The notes: generated by a model not told the origin, from the sequence alone. Counted from the first letter of the stretch, positions 1 through 8,899 are shown. The stretch is DNA of 64,000 nt from an uncultured Fibrobacter sp. (GCA_934699585.1 CAKUWY010000013.1:32083-96082); one strand, 5' to 3'. A program made the numbers and translations.

Positions 1-681
1 GCAGACCTTGAAATTGTCTTCGAAGGTGCCGAACTTTCCGTCTTTATCTACCACGTTACAGACAATGGGGATAGTGCGGTCAAGGCCGCAGCCATCTTCG
101 ATAAGTTCCCCGTTGGCGGAATAGACCTTCATGCAGTCCATTTCCTGGCAGGGCCACCAGCCGAACCCCATAGAAGAGTGGTTGTAAGCGTATTTCTTTC
201 CGTCATATACAAAGGAAATTTCGTCCACGTGATGGTTTCCACCCCAATCATAGGCGGTCTCTGATACCTTGGCTTCAGCACCGTTCACATAAAGTTGGAT
301 TTTAGGATTTTCTATAACGGGGAACATTTGCATGAATCCTGAGCAAGAAGTGGGAGTACCCTGCATATAGATGAACCCGTCCAGCTTGTCGTGCTTGAAG
401 GTGCAGATAATATCATGTTCTGCAATCGTTTCGCTGGTTTCCATTATCGGGGATTCGCAGACATAGGATTCCTGGTTTGGGACCCGCACATTGAACATCT
501 TTGCAGGGTCGGTTTCTGCCGCCGCGGAGCTTTCCGGTGTGGATTCCGAAGAGCTGGAAATGACCCCTTGCTCAGAGGAGCCGGGCTCGGGCCCGTTGAT
601 GCTGGAGGAATCGTCGCCGCAAGCGACAAGAGAGAGGAACGCTATGGCGGTGATGAATTTGTACGATGTTTTTATAAACAT
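1..681 (-). CDS. Secreted lipoprotein, C-terminus beyond the window edge
   Basis: Reading the minus strand from the ATG at 681, the frame stays open for 227 codons to the left edge, so this is an N-terminal fragment. It begins with a short basic stretch, a hydrophobic core and a lipobox LVAC with Cys21, predicting a lipoprotein anchored in the outer or inner membrane. A Ser/Glu-rich low-complexity linker (about residues 24-55) follows, as in many Fibrobacter exported proteins. The rest is Cys-rich (several Tyr-Val-Cys and Asp-Gly-Cys contexts) and Gly/Trp-rich, suggesting a disulfide-stabilised extracellular beta domain. I do not recognise the family. It lies 38 nt downstream of the RDD gene and may be cotranscribed with it. 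Confidence 0.75.
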   Translation of the reverse strand, partial: MFIKTSYKFITAIAFLSLVACGDDSSSINGPEPGSSEQGVISSSSESTPESSAAAETDPAKMFNVRVPNQESYVCESPIMETSETIAEHDIICTFKHDKLDGFIYMQGTPTSCSGFMQMFPVIENPKIQLYVNGAEAKVSETAYDWGGNHHVDEISFVYDGKKYAYNHSSMGFGWWPCQEMDCMKVYSANGELIEDGCGLDRTIPIVCNVVDKDGKFGTFEDNFKVC

Positions 682-719
682 AAGTATACCTGCTTTTTTG
701 AAAATACATTTCGTTTTCG

Positions 720-1136
720 TTATTTAGTCTTCACCACAACGGTTCCGGCGAGCTTGTCGTGCCAGGATTGTTTCTTGGAGTCAAACGCCACCCACAAGAA
801 CCCGAGTCCAATCGGGATGAACGAAAGGAAATAGGCGAAATATCGACCGACGCACTGCTTTGTGGAGGGCTTTCCGCCAGTCTTGGCATCTACGATTTTA
901 GCGGATACCGCCATCTTGCCGGGGGTGGCCTGTTTTTTGGCCCAGAACAAGATGACAAGGACCATGGGCAAAAGGTACGAAAAAATGATATCCGCCGGGC
1001 CCTGGAAAGTCTCGCCGTTTTCCAGGTAGGCCATGCCGTAAATGGCAAGGAGTGGCGGCAGGGTGATAACCATTATCAAGACGCTGTCAATGAGGGTTGC
1101 CACGACCCTTTTCCAAAAACCAACGTATTCAGTCAT
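720..1136 (-). CDS. RDD family membrane protein
   Basis: A small integral membrane protein of about 138 residues. It has the family layout: an N-terminal Trp-Lys-Arg-Val motif, then Ile-Asp in the first membrane helix (VVATLIDSVLIMVI), a second helix, the ATPGK motif typical of RDD proteins, and a final helix followed by the conserved SWHDKLAGT end. RDD proteins are poorly characterised; some are linked to Na+/H+ transport. An ATG 21 nt upstream (1157) is in frame, but the start at 1136 has a strong ribosome binding site (AAGGGGG, 5 nt away) and gives the usual MTEYVGFWKR start. The gene sits between secA and a lipoprotein gene, all on the same strand. Confidence 0.8.
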   Translation of the reverse strand: MTEYVGFWKRVVATLIDSVLIMVITLPPLLAIYGMAYLENGETFQGPADIIFSYLLPMVLVILFWAKKQATPGKMAVSAKIVDAKTGGKPSTKQCVGRYFAYFLSFIPIGLGFLWVAFDSKKQSWHDKLAGTVVVKTK

Positions 1137-1251
1137 ATTGACCCCCTTTGCCACCATGTGGCGCTTTTCATAAGGTAATATACCTTTTATAGGAGCCCCA
1201 TGTCAAATATATTGTTTTAATCGGAAAGATAGATTTTGGTTATAGTTTTCA

Positions 1252-1323
1252 GTTGTGAGTTATGAGTGGTGAGTTCTTATAATCGCGCCTTTGGCGCCAA
1301 ATTATATACTGATAACTCACAAC
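1252..1323. repeat. Low-complexity inverted repeat between secA and the RDD gene
   Basis: A perfect 12-nt inverted repeat (GTTGTGAGTTAT at 1252-1263, its complement at 1312-1323) encloses a second hairpin, GCGCC-TTT-GGCGC, at 1285-1297. The arms sit in degenerate 'gagttatgagtggtgag' text. The whole could fold as a long stem. It lies 3' of secA on the secA strand, so it may stabilise or terminate that transcript, but no T-run follows. Confidence 0.6.
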
Positions 1324-1375
1324 TCATAACCCATTCCACATTCCTCACGCCTCTACAGCCTGGTAACCCGCAGGA

Positions 1376-4324
1376 CTATTCCGCGTCTTTGCCGTGGCAC
1401 TTCTTGTACTTGAGGCCGGAACCGCACCAGCAGGGGTCATTGCGACCGAGCTTCGGGCCTGCCTGCTGGGCGCGTCTTGCGGCAGCAGCAACAGCAGGGT
1501 TCGTGTAGGTGCGACGTACCGTAGGCCTTGTGCCCGGCAGTGCAGACTGGGGCATGGGCTGTGCAGCCTCGCTTGCCGCCTGTTGACCTTCGGAAATGGC
1601 GTTGGTCTCGGAGCTTGCGGCCTGACCGGCAAGACCTGCGGCCTTGGCGCCTTCGGTGCTCGGCTGTTCGGCGTTTTCGGGAGCCTGGTCGGCGTTTGCG
1701 GCCTCTTGTGCGCCCGCTTCACTTTCGGGCTTCGGCTGTTCACGCAGCTGCAGTTGGTCCGGCGATACGGTCTGTCCGTTGGGCAGGGTAATCCGGATGT
1801 TCAAGATACGGAGCATTGTCAGGGTGGCAATCTTTTCGATGCAGCCCTCGAACATCTTGTAGCCTTCGTTCTTGTAAATCATCAGCGGGTCTTTCTGGGC
1901 GTATCCGTGGAAACGGATGGCGTCCTTCAGCTGGTCCATGGCGTACAGGTGTTCTTTCCACACCTGGTCGATGGTCATCAGCAAGAACCTGCGTTCGATA
2001 TTGCGGAAGTCCGCGTCGGGAATAATTTTGGTGAGCTTGTCGTAGCGCACCTTGCAGAGGTCGATGATTTCGTCCAGCACCTGGTCCGGCGTCTTTTTGG
2101 TGGCATCGTCGAAGCTCAGATTGTATTCCATACCGAGGCTGCGCTGCAGGTCGGTGTGAAGCCCTTCCAGGTTCCAGTTTTCTACATAGCTCTTGGGAGG
2201 AATATAGTTGCTGACCTTGATATCGCAGGCGTCCTCGATGCGGTTCATAATTTCGTCGCGAATGTCTTCGCCGTTCAGAATACGACGGCGCAGCCCGTAA
2301 ATCACCTTGCGCTGTTCGTTCATTACGTTGTCGTAGTCCAGCAAGTGCTTACGGATGTCGAAGCTCTGGCCTTCCACGCGACGCTGGGCGCTACGGATGG
2401 AGCGGCTTACGATGGGGTGGGTAATCACCTCGTCTTCGCCTACGCCAAAGCGGGTCATCAGGTTCTTGACGCTGTCGCCGCCAAAAATGCGCATCAGGTT
2501 GTCGTCGAGGGAGAGGAAATACTGGCTGGAGCCCGGGTCGCCCTGACGGCCGGAACGTCCGCGCAGCTGGTTGTCGATACGGCGGGATTCGTGGCGTTCG
2601 GTACCCAGCACGTGGAGACCGCCTACCTCGGTAACTCCGGGGCCGAGAGCGATGTCGGTACCACGGCCCGCCATGTTGGTGGCGATGGTCACCTTGCCCT
2701 TGTAGCCGGCGTACTGGATGATTTCGGCTTCGCGGCTATGGTTCTTGGCGTTTAGCACTTCGTGGGGGATTCCTTCCTTTTCCAAAAGGCCGTGGAGGTG
2801 TTCGGACTTTTCGATGGAAGCGGTACCCACCAGCAAGGGCTGGCCCTTTTCGTGACGGTCCTTGATTTCTGCCACGATGGCTTTCCACTTGGCCCCTTCG
2901 GACTTGTACACCATATCCTGCATGTCCTTGCGGATGCAGGGCTTGTTGGTGGGAATCACCCAGGTGTTCATGTTGTAAATCTTGATGAATTCCGTAGCTT
3001 CCGTCTCGGCGGTACCGGTCATGCCGGAGAGCTTCTTGTACATGCGGAAGTAGTTCTGGAACGTAATCGTTGCAAGGGTCTGGTTCTCGCGACGGATCTG
3101 CACCTTTTCTTTGGCTTCGATGGCCTGGTGCATGCCGTTGCTGTAGCGACGGCCTTCCATGAGACGGCCCGTGTTTTCGTCCACGATGATGATCTCGCCG
3201 TCACGGACGATGTAGTCTACGTCGCGTTCGTACAGGTGCCAGGCGCGAAGTGCCTGGTCCAAGAAGTGCACCCAGTCCGCGTGTTCGCCGTACAGGTTGG
3301 TAATCTGCATCAGGCTTTCCACGTGGTTCACGCCCTTTTCGGTGAGCTGGATGTTCTTGTCCTTTTCGTCAACGGAAAAGTCCTTGTTCTTGACAAGCTT
3401 CTGGGCGATTTCGTTTGCCTTCGCATATTTGTCGGTAGCGTCTTCGGCAGGGCCGCTGATAATGAGAGGCGTACGAGCCTCGTCAATCAAGATGGAGTCC
3501 ACTTCGTCAACAATGCAGAAGTTCAGTTCCCGCTGCACCAGCTGGCTGGGTTCTACCGCCATGTTGTCACGGAGGTAGTCGAAACCGAATTCGTTGTTGG
3601 TGCCGTAGGTCACGTCGCTGTTGTAGCTCTTGCGGCGCTGTTCGGAATTGAGGCCGTTCACGATAAGGCCCACGGTGAGTCCCAGGAACTGGTACACCAG
3701 GCCCATCTGCTTGGCGTCACGGCCGGCCAGGTAGTCGTTCACCGTCACCACGTGCACGCCATGTCCAGAAAGACCGTTTAGGTAAACGGGCAGGGCTGCG
3801 GCAAGGGTCTTACCTTCACCGGTAGCCATTTCGGCGATGGCGCCTTCGTGAAGCACCAGGCCGCCGATCATCTGCACGTCAAAAGGCATCATGCGGAAGG
3901 GCTTTACCGACTCGGGGTAGAGCTCGCGGACCTTCGCGTAGAGGGCGGCAGGCAGGTAAACCTCCCATTCGTTCTTGCCGCTGGCAAGTTCTGCCTTGGC
4001 TGTTTCCACTGCGCCCTGTAGTTCGGGGCCTAGGCGGCTGAAATCGAACTCGAATTCCGGCTTAAAGATGTTGAAGATGCCCAGGCGGCGGTCGCAGGCT
4101 TCCTGACACACGGCAAAGGCTTCTACCTTGATGTCTTCCAGGGTGGCGCCGTTTTTCAGCTTTTCCCGGAATTCCGCACTCTTTGCGGCCAGGGCGGCAT
4201 CGTCCAGGGCTTCCAGGGCCTGCCTCGCTTCGTGAATTTTTGCGATGACGGGCCTAAGCTGCTTCACCTTGCGTTCATGGGGCGTACCAAAGATCTTGTG
4301 GAGTACGGTATCGACTACGCTCAT
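1376..4324 (-). CDS. secA: Protein translocase ATPase SecA
   Basis: The motor ATPase of the Sec pathway; it binds SecYEG, SecB and preproteins and drives export. At 982 residues it is longer than E. coli SecA (901). Visible landmarks are the Walker A EMATGEGKT near residue 166, the preprotein cross-linking domain, the second helicase lobe with TNMAGRGTDI and QLRGRSGRQGDPG, the helical scaffold, an acidic and Ala/Gln-rich C-terminal linker, and the zinc-binding SEC-C motif CWCGSGLKYKKCHG at the end. About 60 extra residues (81-145) lie before the FDVQMIGG motif, an insertion of the kind seen in Bacteroidota and relatives. The start is supported by AAGGA about 7 nt upstream. It is divergent from the cellulase gene. 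Confidence 0.98.
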   Translation of the reverse strand: MSVVDTVLHKIFGTPHERKVKQLRPVIAKIHEARQALEALDDAALAAKSAEFREKLKNGATLEDIKVEAFAVCQEACDRRLGIFNIFKPEFEFDFSRLGPELQGAVETAKAELASGKNEWEVYLPAALYAKVRELYPESVKPFRMMPFDVQMIGGLVLHEGAIAEMATGEGKTLAAALPVYLNGLSGHGVHVVTVNDYLAGRDAKQMGLVYQFLGLTVGLIVNGLNSEQRRKSYNSDVTYGTNNEFGFDYLRDNMAVEPSQLVQRELNFCIVDEVDSILIDEARTPLIISGPAEDATDKYAKANEIAQKLVKNKDFSVDEKDKNIQLTEKGVNHVESLMQITNLYGEHADWVHFLDQALRAWHLYERDVDYIVRDGEIIIVDENTGRLMEGRRYSNGMHQAIEAKEKVQIRRENQTLATITFQNYFRMYKKLSGMTGTAETEATEFIKIYNMNTWVIPTNKPCIRKDMQDMVYKSEGAKWKAIVAEIKDRHEKGQPLLVGTASIEKSEHLHGLLEKEGIPHEVLNAKNHSREAEIIQYAGYKGKVTIATNMAGRGTDIALGPGVTEVGGLHVLGTERHESRRIDNQLRGRSGRQGDPGSSQYFLSLDDNLMRIFGGDSVKNLMTRFGVGEDEVITHPIVSRSIRSAQRRVEGQSFDIRKHLLDYDNVMNEQRKVIYGLRRRILNGEDIRDEIMNRIEDACDIKVSNYIPPKSYVENWNLEGLHTDLQRSLGMEYNLSFDDATKKTPDQVLDEIIDLCKVRYDKLTKIIPDADFRNIERRFLLMTIDQVWKEHLYAMDQLKDAIRFHGYAQKDPLMIYKNEGYKMFEGCIEKIATLTMLRILNIRITLPNGQTVSPDQLQLREQPKPESEAGAQEAANADQAPENAEQPSTEGAKAAGLAGQAASSETNAISEGQQAASEAAQPMPQSALPGTRPTVRRTYTNPAVAAAARRAQQAGPKLGRNDPCWCGSGLKYKKCHGKDAE

Positions 4325-4482
4325 TTCATTTCCTTATACTGCCGGGGGCAATGGCCCGCGGACACTGTTAAAAATTACGGCGAAAAGATAGAAAAAACGG
4401 GAAAAGGTGTGGCAAGAGGCATAGAGAATATGCGCGAATTAAGCAAAGTTGAGCATAAACAATGTGTTTTAAAGCGTACAAG

Positions 4483-4512
4483 TGGAACAAATTAACGTAA
4501 TAAATCTATATT
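4483..4512 (+). promoter_or_regulatory. Putative promoter of the GH5 cellulase gene
   Basis: A -10 box TATATT at 4507-4512 is preceded after 18 nt by a weak -35 (TGGAAC at 4483-4488). It would give a leader of about 25 nt carrying the GGAGG ribosome binding site at 4531-4535. Identified by eye only. Confidence 0.4.
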
Positions 4513-4542
4513 TCCCTTAAATTCCTAGTTGGAGGATTGAAA

Positions 4543-6603
4543 ATGAAATTTTATGCATGCTTATGCTGGAATGCCGCACTTTTTATGATAGCGGTGTTTT
4601 TCTTGTCTGCCTGTGGTAGCAACGGCGGCGGTGTGAACCAAGTTCAAGAGGAACAATCCTCCTCTTCTTTGATTGAAGGGTATGAGACCTTTGACGATCT
4701 TCCCAGATGCACCTCGAAAAAAGAAGGCAAAGAGGTCTATGTCGAAGAGGACGATGCTGAATACGTTTGTACAGATGGCGATTGGGTTAAGGCAAAGAAG
4801 CCCAGTACGGTAGCAGAATATGAGACCTTTGACGATCTTCCCGCATGCACCTCGAAAAAAGAAGGCAAGGAGGTTTATGTCGAAGAGGACGATATTGACT
4901 ACGTTTGTGAAGATGGCGAATGGGTAGAGGCTGAGGGTGGCTCAGATGGTAAATCCTCTGCGAGCAAGGACAAAACGAGCAGCAGCTCGGTAAAACCGTC
5001 TAGCAGCAATGGCGGAAGTGCCGTAAGTGGCGATGTTGCCAAAAAACGTATCGGTCCGGTAAGCCAGTATGGCCAGCTACAGGCCGGTGCACCCTCAGGA
5101 ATAGGTCGAATCTATGGATCCTGCAAAGGAGTCAAAAGTGGTAACGAGGTCATGGTACAGGGTATGAGCCTTTTCTGGAGCATTGGCGACGAAGGGGCGA
5201 AATACTGGACATCCGGAATCGTGAATGGCCTTGTGTCAAAGCAAAATATCCAGTTGATCCGCGGAGCCATGGGAATCGATGAGGATTGGGGGAACGGCAA
5301 CTATTTCACGGATACAAAGAAATACCAGGACATGATGGACGAGGTGGTTACTGCAGCCATTGAAAACGACATCTATGTGATTATCGATTACCACAGTCAC
5401 AAGGCAAACGATAATACCGACAGCGCCAAGGCTTTCTTTAAACGCATGGCACAGAAATGGGGAGCCTACGACAATGTCATATTCGAAATATTCAACGAAC
5501 CTATCAATCAGTCCTGGTCAACTGTCAAGAGTTATGCCAATCAGGTGATACCGGTAATTCGTGAATATTCCGACAACTTGATTGTAGTGGGCACGCCGAA
5601 TTATTCTGCCAATCCGGATGCTGCCGTTGGTAGCGCTATATCCGACAACAATGTGGCCTATACCTTCCATTTCTATGCGGGTGTAGATGAGTACCAGCAT
5701 GACATAGATATTCAGGGGGTTAATGCCGAAAATGCCATGCACAATGGCCTGTCCGTCTTTGTGACGGAATGGGGCAATTCTGGACCGACAGGTGCCGGGA
5801 GCGTTGTTTCGAGCCGCAGTAGCAGCTGGTACAACTGGATGAAAAGCAACAAGCTTTCGGGAGCGAACTGGTCCGTTTCCGACAAGGCCGAAGCGGCGTC
5901 CTATTTTACCACTTCGGGTGCATGGAGCTATTCTACCAGTGGAAACTGGGTAAATTCCAACATTTTTGCCTATTTGCCTACATCTTATACCGAATGCGAC
6001 GGGTCTTCTTTGCCTAGCAGTTCTGCATCTGTTAAACCGTCTTCGTCCGCATCTTCGTCGGTTGGTGAAGCTGTCGATATTTTGGGCGGCGCCGGGTTGT
6101 TTAACGATAATCGGAGTACTTCGGGGTGGACTCTGAACGTGACCAATGGAGCCGCCGTTGGCAAGGTTAGAGGAGAGACGGATGATGATTTGAATTATGT
6201 CCTGGCTTTCTGGTCAAATGGCCCCAGCGTGACTGCTTATGACTCCTATTATGATGAATATTTCACCTATTATCCTGAAGATTACGATATCCAGGCGAAA
6301 CACAAGGTTTCGCTGAAAAACGGGTATACCTATACTGTGCGGATGGGTCTTTATGCCTACGACGATTATGGGGTTGCTAGTCGTGATATCCAGGTGTCGA
6401 TTTTGGATGCGAATTATGATGCCTATGCCGGCTGGACATTTGAATCTCCTGGAGAATACGAAGAGTTTACGGGAACGTATTGCCACGACGATTCATCGGA
6501 CAGCGCTGCGGAATTCCACATCGACGGTGGAAACGTCGCAGGCGGCTTCAGCGTGGTGTGGGTCGTCATTGAAGAAAGAGAAGGCTGTGACGGAGTTCTT
6601 TAG
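4543..6603 (+). CDS. GH5 family endoglucanase lipoprotein with N-terminal tandem repeats
   Basis: A predicted surface cellulase that cleaves beta-1,4-glucan by a retaining mechanism. From the ATG at 4543 (GGAGG 7 nt upstream; an in-frame TTG at 4537 is too close to it) it encodes 686 residues. Order: signal with lipobox LSAC (Cys24); two nearly identical 38-residue units starting YETFDDLP at residues 47 and 93; a Ser-rich linker; the GH5 barrel with acid/base Glu319 in IFEIFNEP and nucleophile Glu409 in VTEWGNS; a second Ser/Pro linker near residue 490; and a C-terminal beta domain rich in Tyr/Asp, probably a carbohydrate-binding module. The layout resembles GH5 subfamily 2 enzymes of Fibrobacter. 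It is monocistronic and ends before a strong terminator. Confidence 0.93.
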   Translation: MKFYACLCWNAALFMIAVFFLSACGSNGGGVNQVQEEQSSSSLIEGYETFDDLPRCTSKKEGKEVYVEEDDAEYVCTDGDWVKAKKPSTVAEYETFDDLPACTSKKEGKEVYVEEDDIDYVCEDGEWVEAEGGSDGKSSASKDKTSSSSVKPSSSNGGSAVSGDVAKKRIGPVSQYGQLQAGAPSGIGRIYGSCKGVKSGNEVMVQGMSLFWSIGDEGAKYWTSGIVNGLVSKQNIQLIRGAMGIDEDWGNGNYFTDTKKYQDMMDEVVTAAIENDIYVIIDYHSHKANDNTDSAKAFFKRMAQKWGAYDNVIFEIFNEPINQSWSTVKSYANQVIPVIREYSDNLIVVGTPNYSANPDAAVGSAISDNNVAYTFHFYAGVDEYQHDIDIQGVNAENAMHNGLSVFVTEWGNSGPTGAGSVVSSRSSSWYNWMKSNKLSGANWSVSDKAEAASYFTTSGAWSYSTSGNWVNSNIFAYLPTSYTECDGSSLPSSSASVKPSSSASSSVGEAVDILGGAGLFNDNRSTSGWTLNVTNGAAVGKVRGETDDDLNYVLAFWSNGPSVTAYDSYYDEYFTYYPEDYDIQAKHKVSLKNGYTYTVRMGLYAYDDYGVASRDIQVSILDANYDAYAGWTFESPGEYEEFTGTYCHDDSSDSAAEFHIDGGNVAGGFSVVWVVIEEREGCDGVL

Positions 6604-6625
6604 TTGAGCTCCCGTTCCAAAGACT

Positions 6626-6653
6626 AAAAAAGACCCCGATAGGGGTCTTTTTT
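6626..6653. terminator. Bidirectional intrinsic terminator
   Basis: The stem AGACCCC/GGGGTCT (6631-6637 with 6642-6648, loop GATA) is flanked by an A-run on the left and a T-run on the right. It can therefore end both the plus-strand cellulase transcript and the convergent minus-strand rubrerythrin transcript. Confidence 0.9.
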
Positions 6654-6672
6654 GCAATAGGGTTGGCGCGAA

Positions 6673-7212
6673 CTAGTAGTTCTCGGCGTTCACCTCGAAA
6701 TAGGCCTGGGGGTGTGCGCACACGGGGCAAAGTGCCGGGGCCTTGGTGCCCACCACGATGTGCCCGCAGTTGCGGCATTCCCACACCTTCACCTCGCTCT
6801 TGGCGAAAACTTCTTGCATTTCCACGTTCTTCAGCAGGGCGCGGTAGCGTTCCTCGTGGTGCTTTTCGATGGCGGCCACCATGCGGAACTTGGCGGCCAG
6901 GGGTTTGAAACCTTCGGCTTCGGCGGTCTTTGCGAACTCTTCGTACATGTCGGTCCATTCGTAGTTCTCGCCGTCGGCAGCGGCCTTCAGGTTCTCTGCG
7001 GTGTCGCCGATGCCGTCCAGTTCCTTGAGCCACATCTTGGCGTGTTCCTTCTCGTTGTCGGCGGTCTTCAAGAAGAGCGCTGCAATCTGCTCAAAGCCTT
7101 CCTTCTTGGCCTTGGAGGCGAAGTAGGTGTACTTGTTGCGGGCCTGGGATTCGCCAGCGAAGGCGGCCTGAAGGTTCTTTTCGGTTTGGGTACCTGCGTA
7201 TTTGTTTGCCAT
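6673..7212 (-). CDS. rbr: Rubrerythrin
   Basis: A cytoplasmic non-haem iron peroxidase that reduces hydrogen peroxide in anaerobes with electrons from rubredoxin-type donors. The 179-residue protein has the N-terminal ferritin-like four-helix domain with the diiron ligand segments (FAGESQARNKY, then NEKEHAKMW, later IEKHHEERY) and a C-terminal rubredoxin-like domain with two Cys pairs (CRNCGH and CPVCAHPQ). The start at MANKYAGT is chosen over an upstream ATG at 7257 because GAGGAA lies just before it and family members begin this way. A TATATT -10 box at 7263-7268 (minus) suggests its own promoter with a leader of about 44 nt. Confidence 0.95.
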   Translation of the reverse strand: MANKYAGTQTEKNLQAAFAGESQARNKYTYFASKAKKEGFEQIAALFLKTADNEKEHAKMWLKELDGIGDTAENLKAAADGENYEWTDMYEEFAKTAEAEGFKPLAAKFRMVAAIEKHHEERYRALLKNVEMQEVFAKSEVKVWECRNCGHIVVGTKAPALCPVCAHPQAYFEVNAENY

Positions 7213-7319
7213 AGTTTCCTCGTAAGGGGTTGTGGGCATTTGCCCTATGTGTCTCAACAGAGAATATACAATAATTTATAGGAGGAAAAAGATGTAATGG
7301 ACAAACTTTATACCGCAAA

Positions 7320-7338
7320 CGGCTCCCGATGGGAGCCG
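7320..7338 (-). terminator. Weak hairpin terminator after the YhgA-like remnant
   Basis: An 8-bp stem CGGCTCCC/GGGAGCCG with loop GAT lies 27 nt downstream of the minus-strand remnant gene. Only a short TTT follows, so it may be a processing or weak termination site. Confidence 0.5.
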
Positions 7339-7364
7339 CTTAGATGTTTTACAAGCTTAGGAAA

Positions 7365-7988
7365 TTACTTTCCCAGAATTGCTTCTTCGGAAAGGTTGAA
7401 CCGCCGGGTCAGAATTTCCATGGAAACTCCGTCTTGAAATAGCCCCCTGGCGGTGTTCAACTTGTCTTCGTTGGCTTTTGCTTCGGCATCGGCCCTGGCT
7501 TTTTGCTGCTCATCAACAAGTGCATCGGCGACTCGTTGACGGATAACATCGCCGGCACTGACGAACCCGTATTTCTGTCCTATGCTCTTGAAAGCCATGC
7601 TCAACTCCTTGATGAGGTCGTCATCTACGTACTCCTCTAAATATAACTTCACTTTGGAAATAATGTAAGTCGCCTTTTCGTAGGGTATCTTCTGCAGAGC
7701 GCTTTTGAACTGCGGCAAAACCGAAAGCAAAGCGTCCTTGTCAAAGGCATACTTCATGGCTACGATTCCCATGCCTGTTTCGGTGTCTTCGCAGGCGAGG
7801 CAGTCGCTGTCGGGAATGTCGGCCATGTTTATGAATGTGCACTTGAACGGAAGCACGGACCCGTGAAAATATTTGGGATATCCATTTTCCAATAATTTCA
7901 GAGGGTCCCAGTTCTCGCGGCCGTTGTAAAAGATAATTGCCATGGTGGGGAAGCCGCTAAATATTCGGTTCTCCTCGTGTAGCCTCAT
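7365..7988 (-). pseudogene. N-terminally truncated YhgA/Rpn-like nuclease
   Basis: The 207-residue frame resembles the middle and end of YhgA-like/Rpn family proteins (PD-(D/E)XK nucleases linked to RecA-independent recombination): the conserved IIFYNGRENWDP strand, the LPQFKSALQ region, and an Ala/Lys-rich C-terminus ending in a small HTH-like tail (GVSMEILTRRFNLSEEAI). The first roughly 70-90 residues, where the catalytic Asp and Glu-x-Lys normally sit, are missing. The frame reads through upstream of the ATG for 19 plausible codons (including QIDRYVHSV) and then meets a TGA, only about 60 nt from the next gene. It is therefore most likely a 5'-deleted, catalytically dead remnant. A functional short protein starting at 7988 or 7943 cannot be excluded. 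Confidence 0.65.
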
Positions 7989-8103
7989 GACGGAATGGAC
8001 ATACCGGTCAATCTGTTCAAGGTTTCCAACGCAACTGGTTCAAAACCGCTTGAACCACAAAGAATCCCGCTCGGAAAACCGGAGGGTAATATACAAAAAA
8101 TGC

Positions 8104-8826
8104 CTACAGCAGATAATCCATCCGTATATTCCGCATGCTTTCAAATAGGTTCGCCTTGAGGGTGGAATTGCCCTTGGTAAGGCTCTTGATTTCTTCGCGG
8201 ATAGACTTGCGGTGGCTCGCCTTGGAAAATTCGCAGGTGCAGGTGAACTTGCGGATGTCGGCGTCTTCGGCGTATTCGACAATCTCGGATTCTTCGCAGT
8301 AGCACAGTGGGCGTATAACGCTTACCGGGTATTTTTCGTAGGGCACCATGGGCGGCATGCCGCTGAATTCGCCCTTGTAGAGCATGTTCATCAGCAGGGT
8401 TTCCACGATGTCGTCCATGTGGTGGCCCAGCGCAATCTTGTTGTAGCCGTTTTCGCGGGCGAACTTGATAAGCTCGGTGCGGCGCTGGGTGCTGCACCAG
8501 TAGCAGTTCAGCTTGCGGCCTTCCTTGAGCCGGCCTTCTACCGCCACATCCTTGAAGTAGAAGGGGATTTGCGGGTACTGCTGCGCCATCCGTTCCAGAA
8601 ATTCCCGGGGGGCCTTGTCCGCAAAGTCGCTCTGGATATGCATGGCCCCGATTTCGCAGTCGGGCAAGAACTTTCCCATGCGGGCGGCCAGTTCCATCAG
8701 GAGCACGCTGGAATCCTTGCCGCCACTGACGGCAACCAGCACCTTGTCGCCGTCTTCGATCAGGCCAAAGTCGTGGAGTGCCTTGGTGATCTTTTTACTG
8801 ATTCTTTTTCGGATGGCGTTGGACAT
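8104..8826 (-). CDS. ttcA: TtcA-family tRNA 2-thiocytidine biosynthesis protein
   Basis: An adenylating PP-loop enzyme predicted to place sulfur on cytidine 32 of tRNA, using an iron-sulfur cluster. The 240-residue sequence has the PP-loop VAVSGGKDSSV near residue 32, the first Cys pair in NCYWCSTQRR (about residue 110), GHHMDDIVET, and a later Cys pair around FTCTCEF. The spacing fits the TtcA/TilS superfamily, with the Cys pattern pointing to the TtcA branch. No clear ribosome binding site precedes the ATG. The dnaN gene ends 73 nt upstream on the same strand, with a terminator-like hairpin between them. Confidence 0.85.
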   Translation of the reverse strand: MSNAIRKRISKKITKALHDFGLIEDGDKVLVAVSGGKDSSVLLMELAARMGKFLPDCEIGAMHIQSDFADKAPREFLERMAQQYPQIPFYFKDVAVEGRLKEGRKLNCYWCSTQRRTELIKFARENGYNKIALGHHMDDIVETLLMNMLYKGEFSGMPPMVPYEKYPVSVIRPLCYCEESEIVEYAEDADIRKFTCTCEFSKASHRKSIREEIKSLTKGNSTLKANLFESMRNIRMDYLL

Positions 8827-8844
8827 GTTGGTTGCGGCGGGAAG

Positions 8845-8880
8845 AAAAAAAGGGCGCGCCTGTGCGACACCCCTTTTTTA
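8845..8880 (-). terminator. Hairpin with T-run after dnaN
   Basis: On the minus strand an A-run plus GGG (from 8879) pairs with CCC plus a T-run (8854-8846) around a GC-rich interior. It lies between the dnaN stop and the ttcA start and leaves under 20 nt before the ttcA ATG, so it would act as an attenuator if ttcA depends on dnaN transcription. Confidence 0.7.
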
Positions 8881-8899
8881 GTTTATTTGCACCTTGCGG

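Noticed and set aside
1394..2755. Long plus-strand open frame of 453 codons across secA
   Set aside because: It is the antisense shadow of secA; the translated text has no domain and secA motifs are intact on the other strand.
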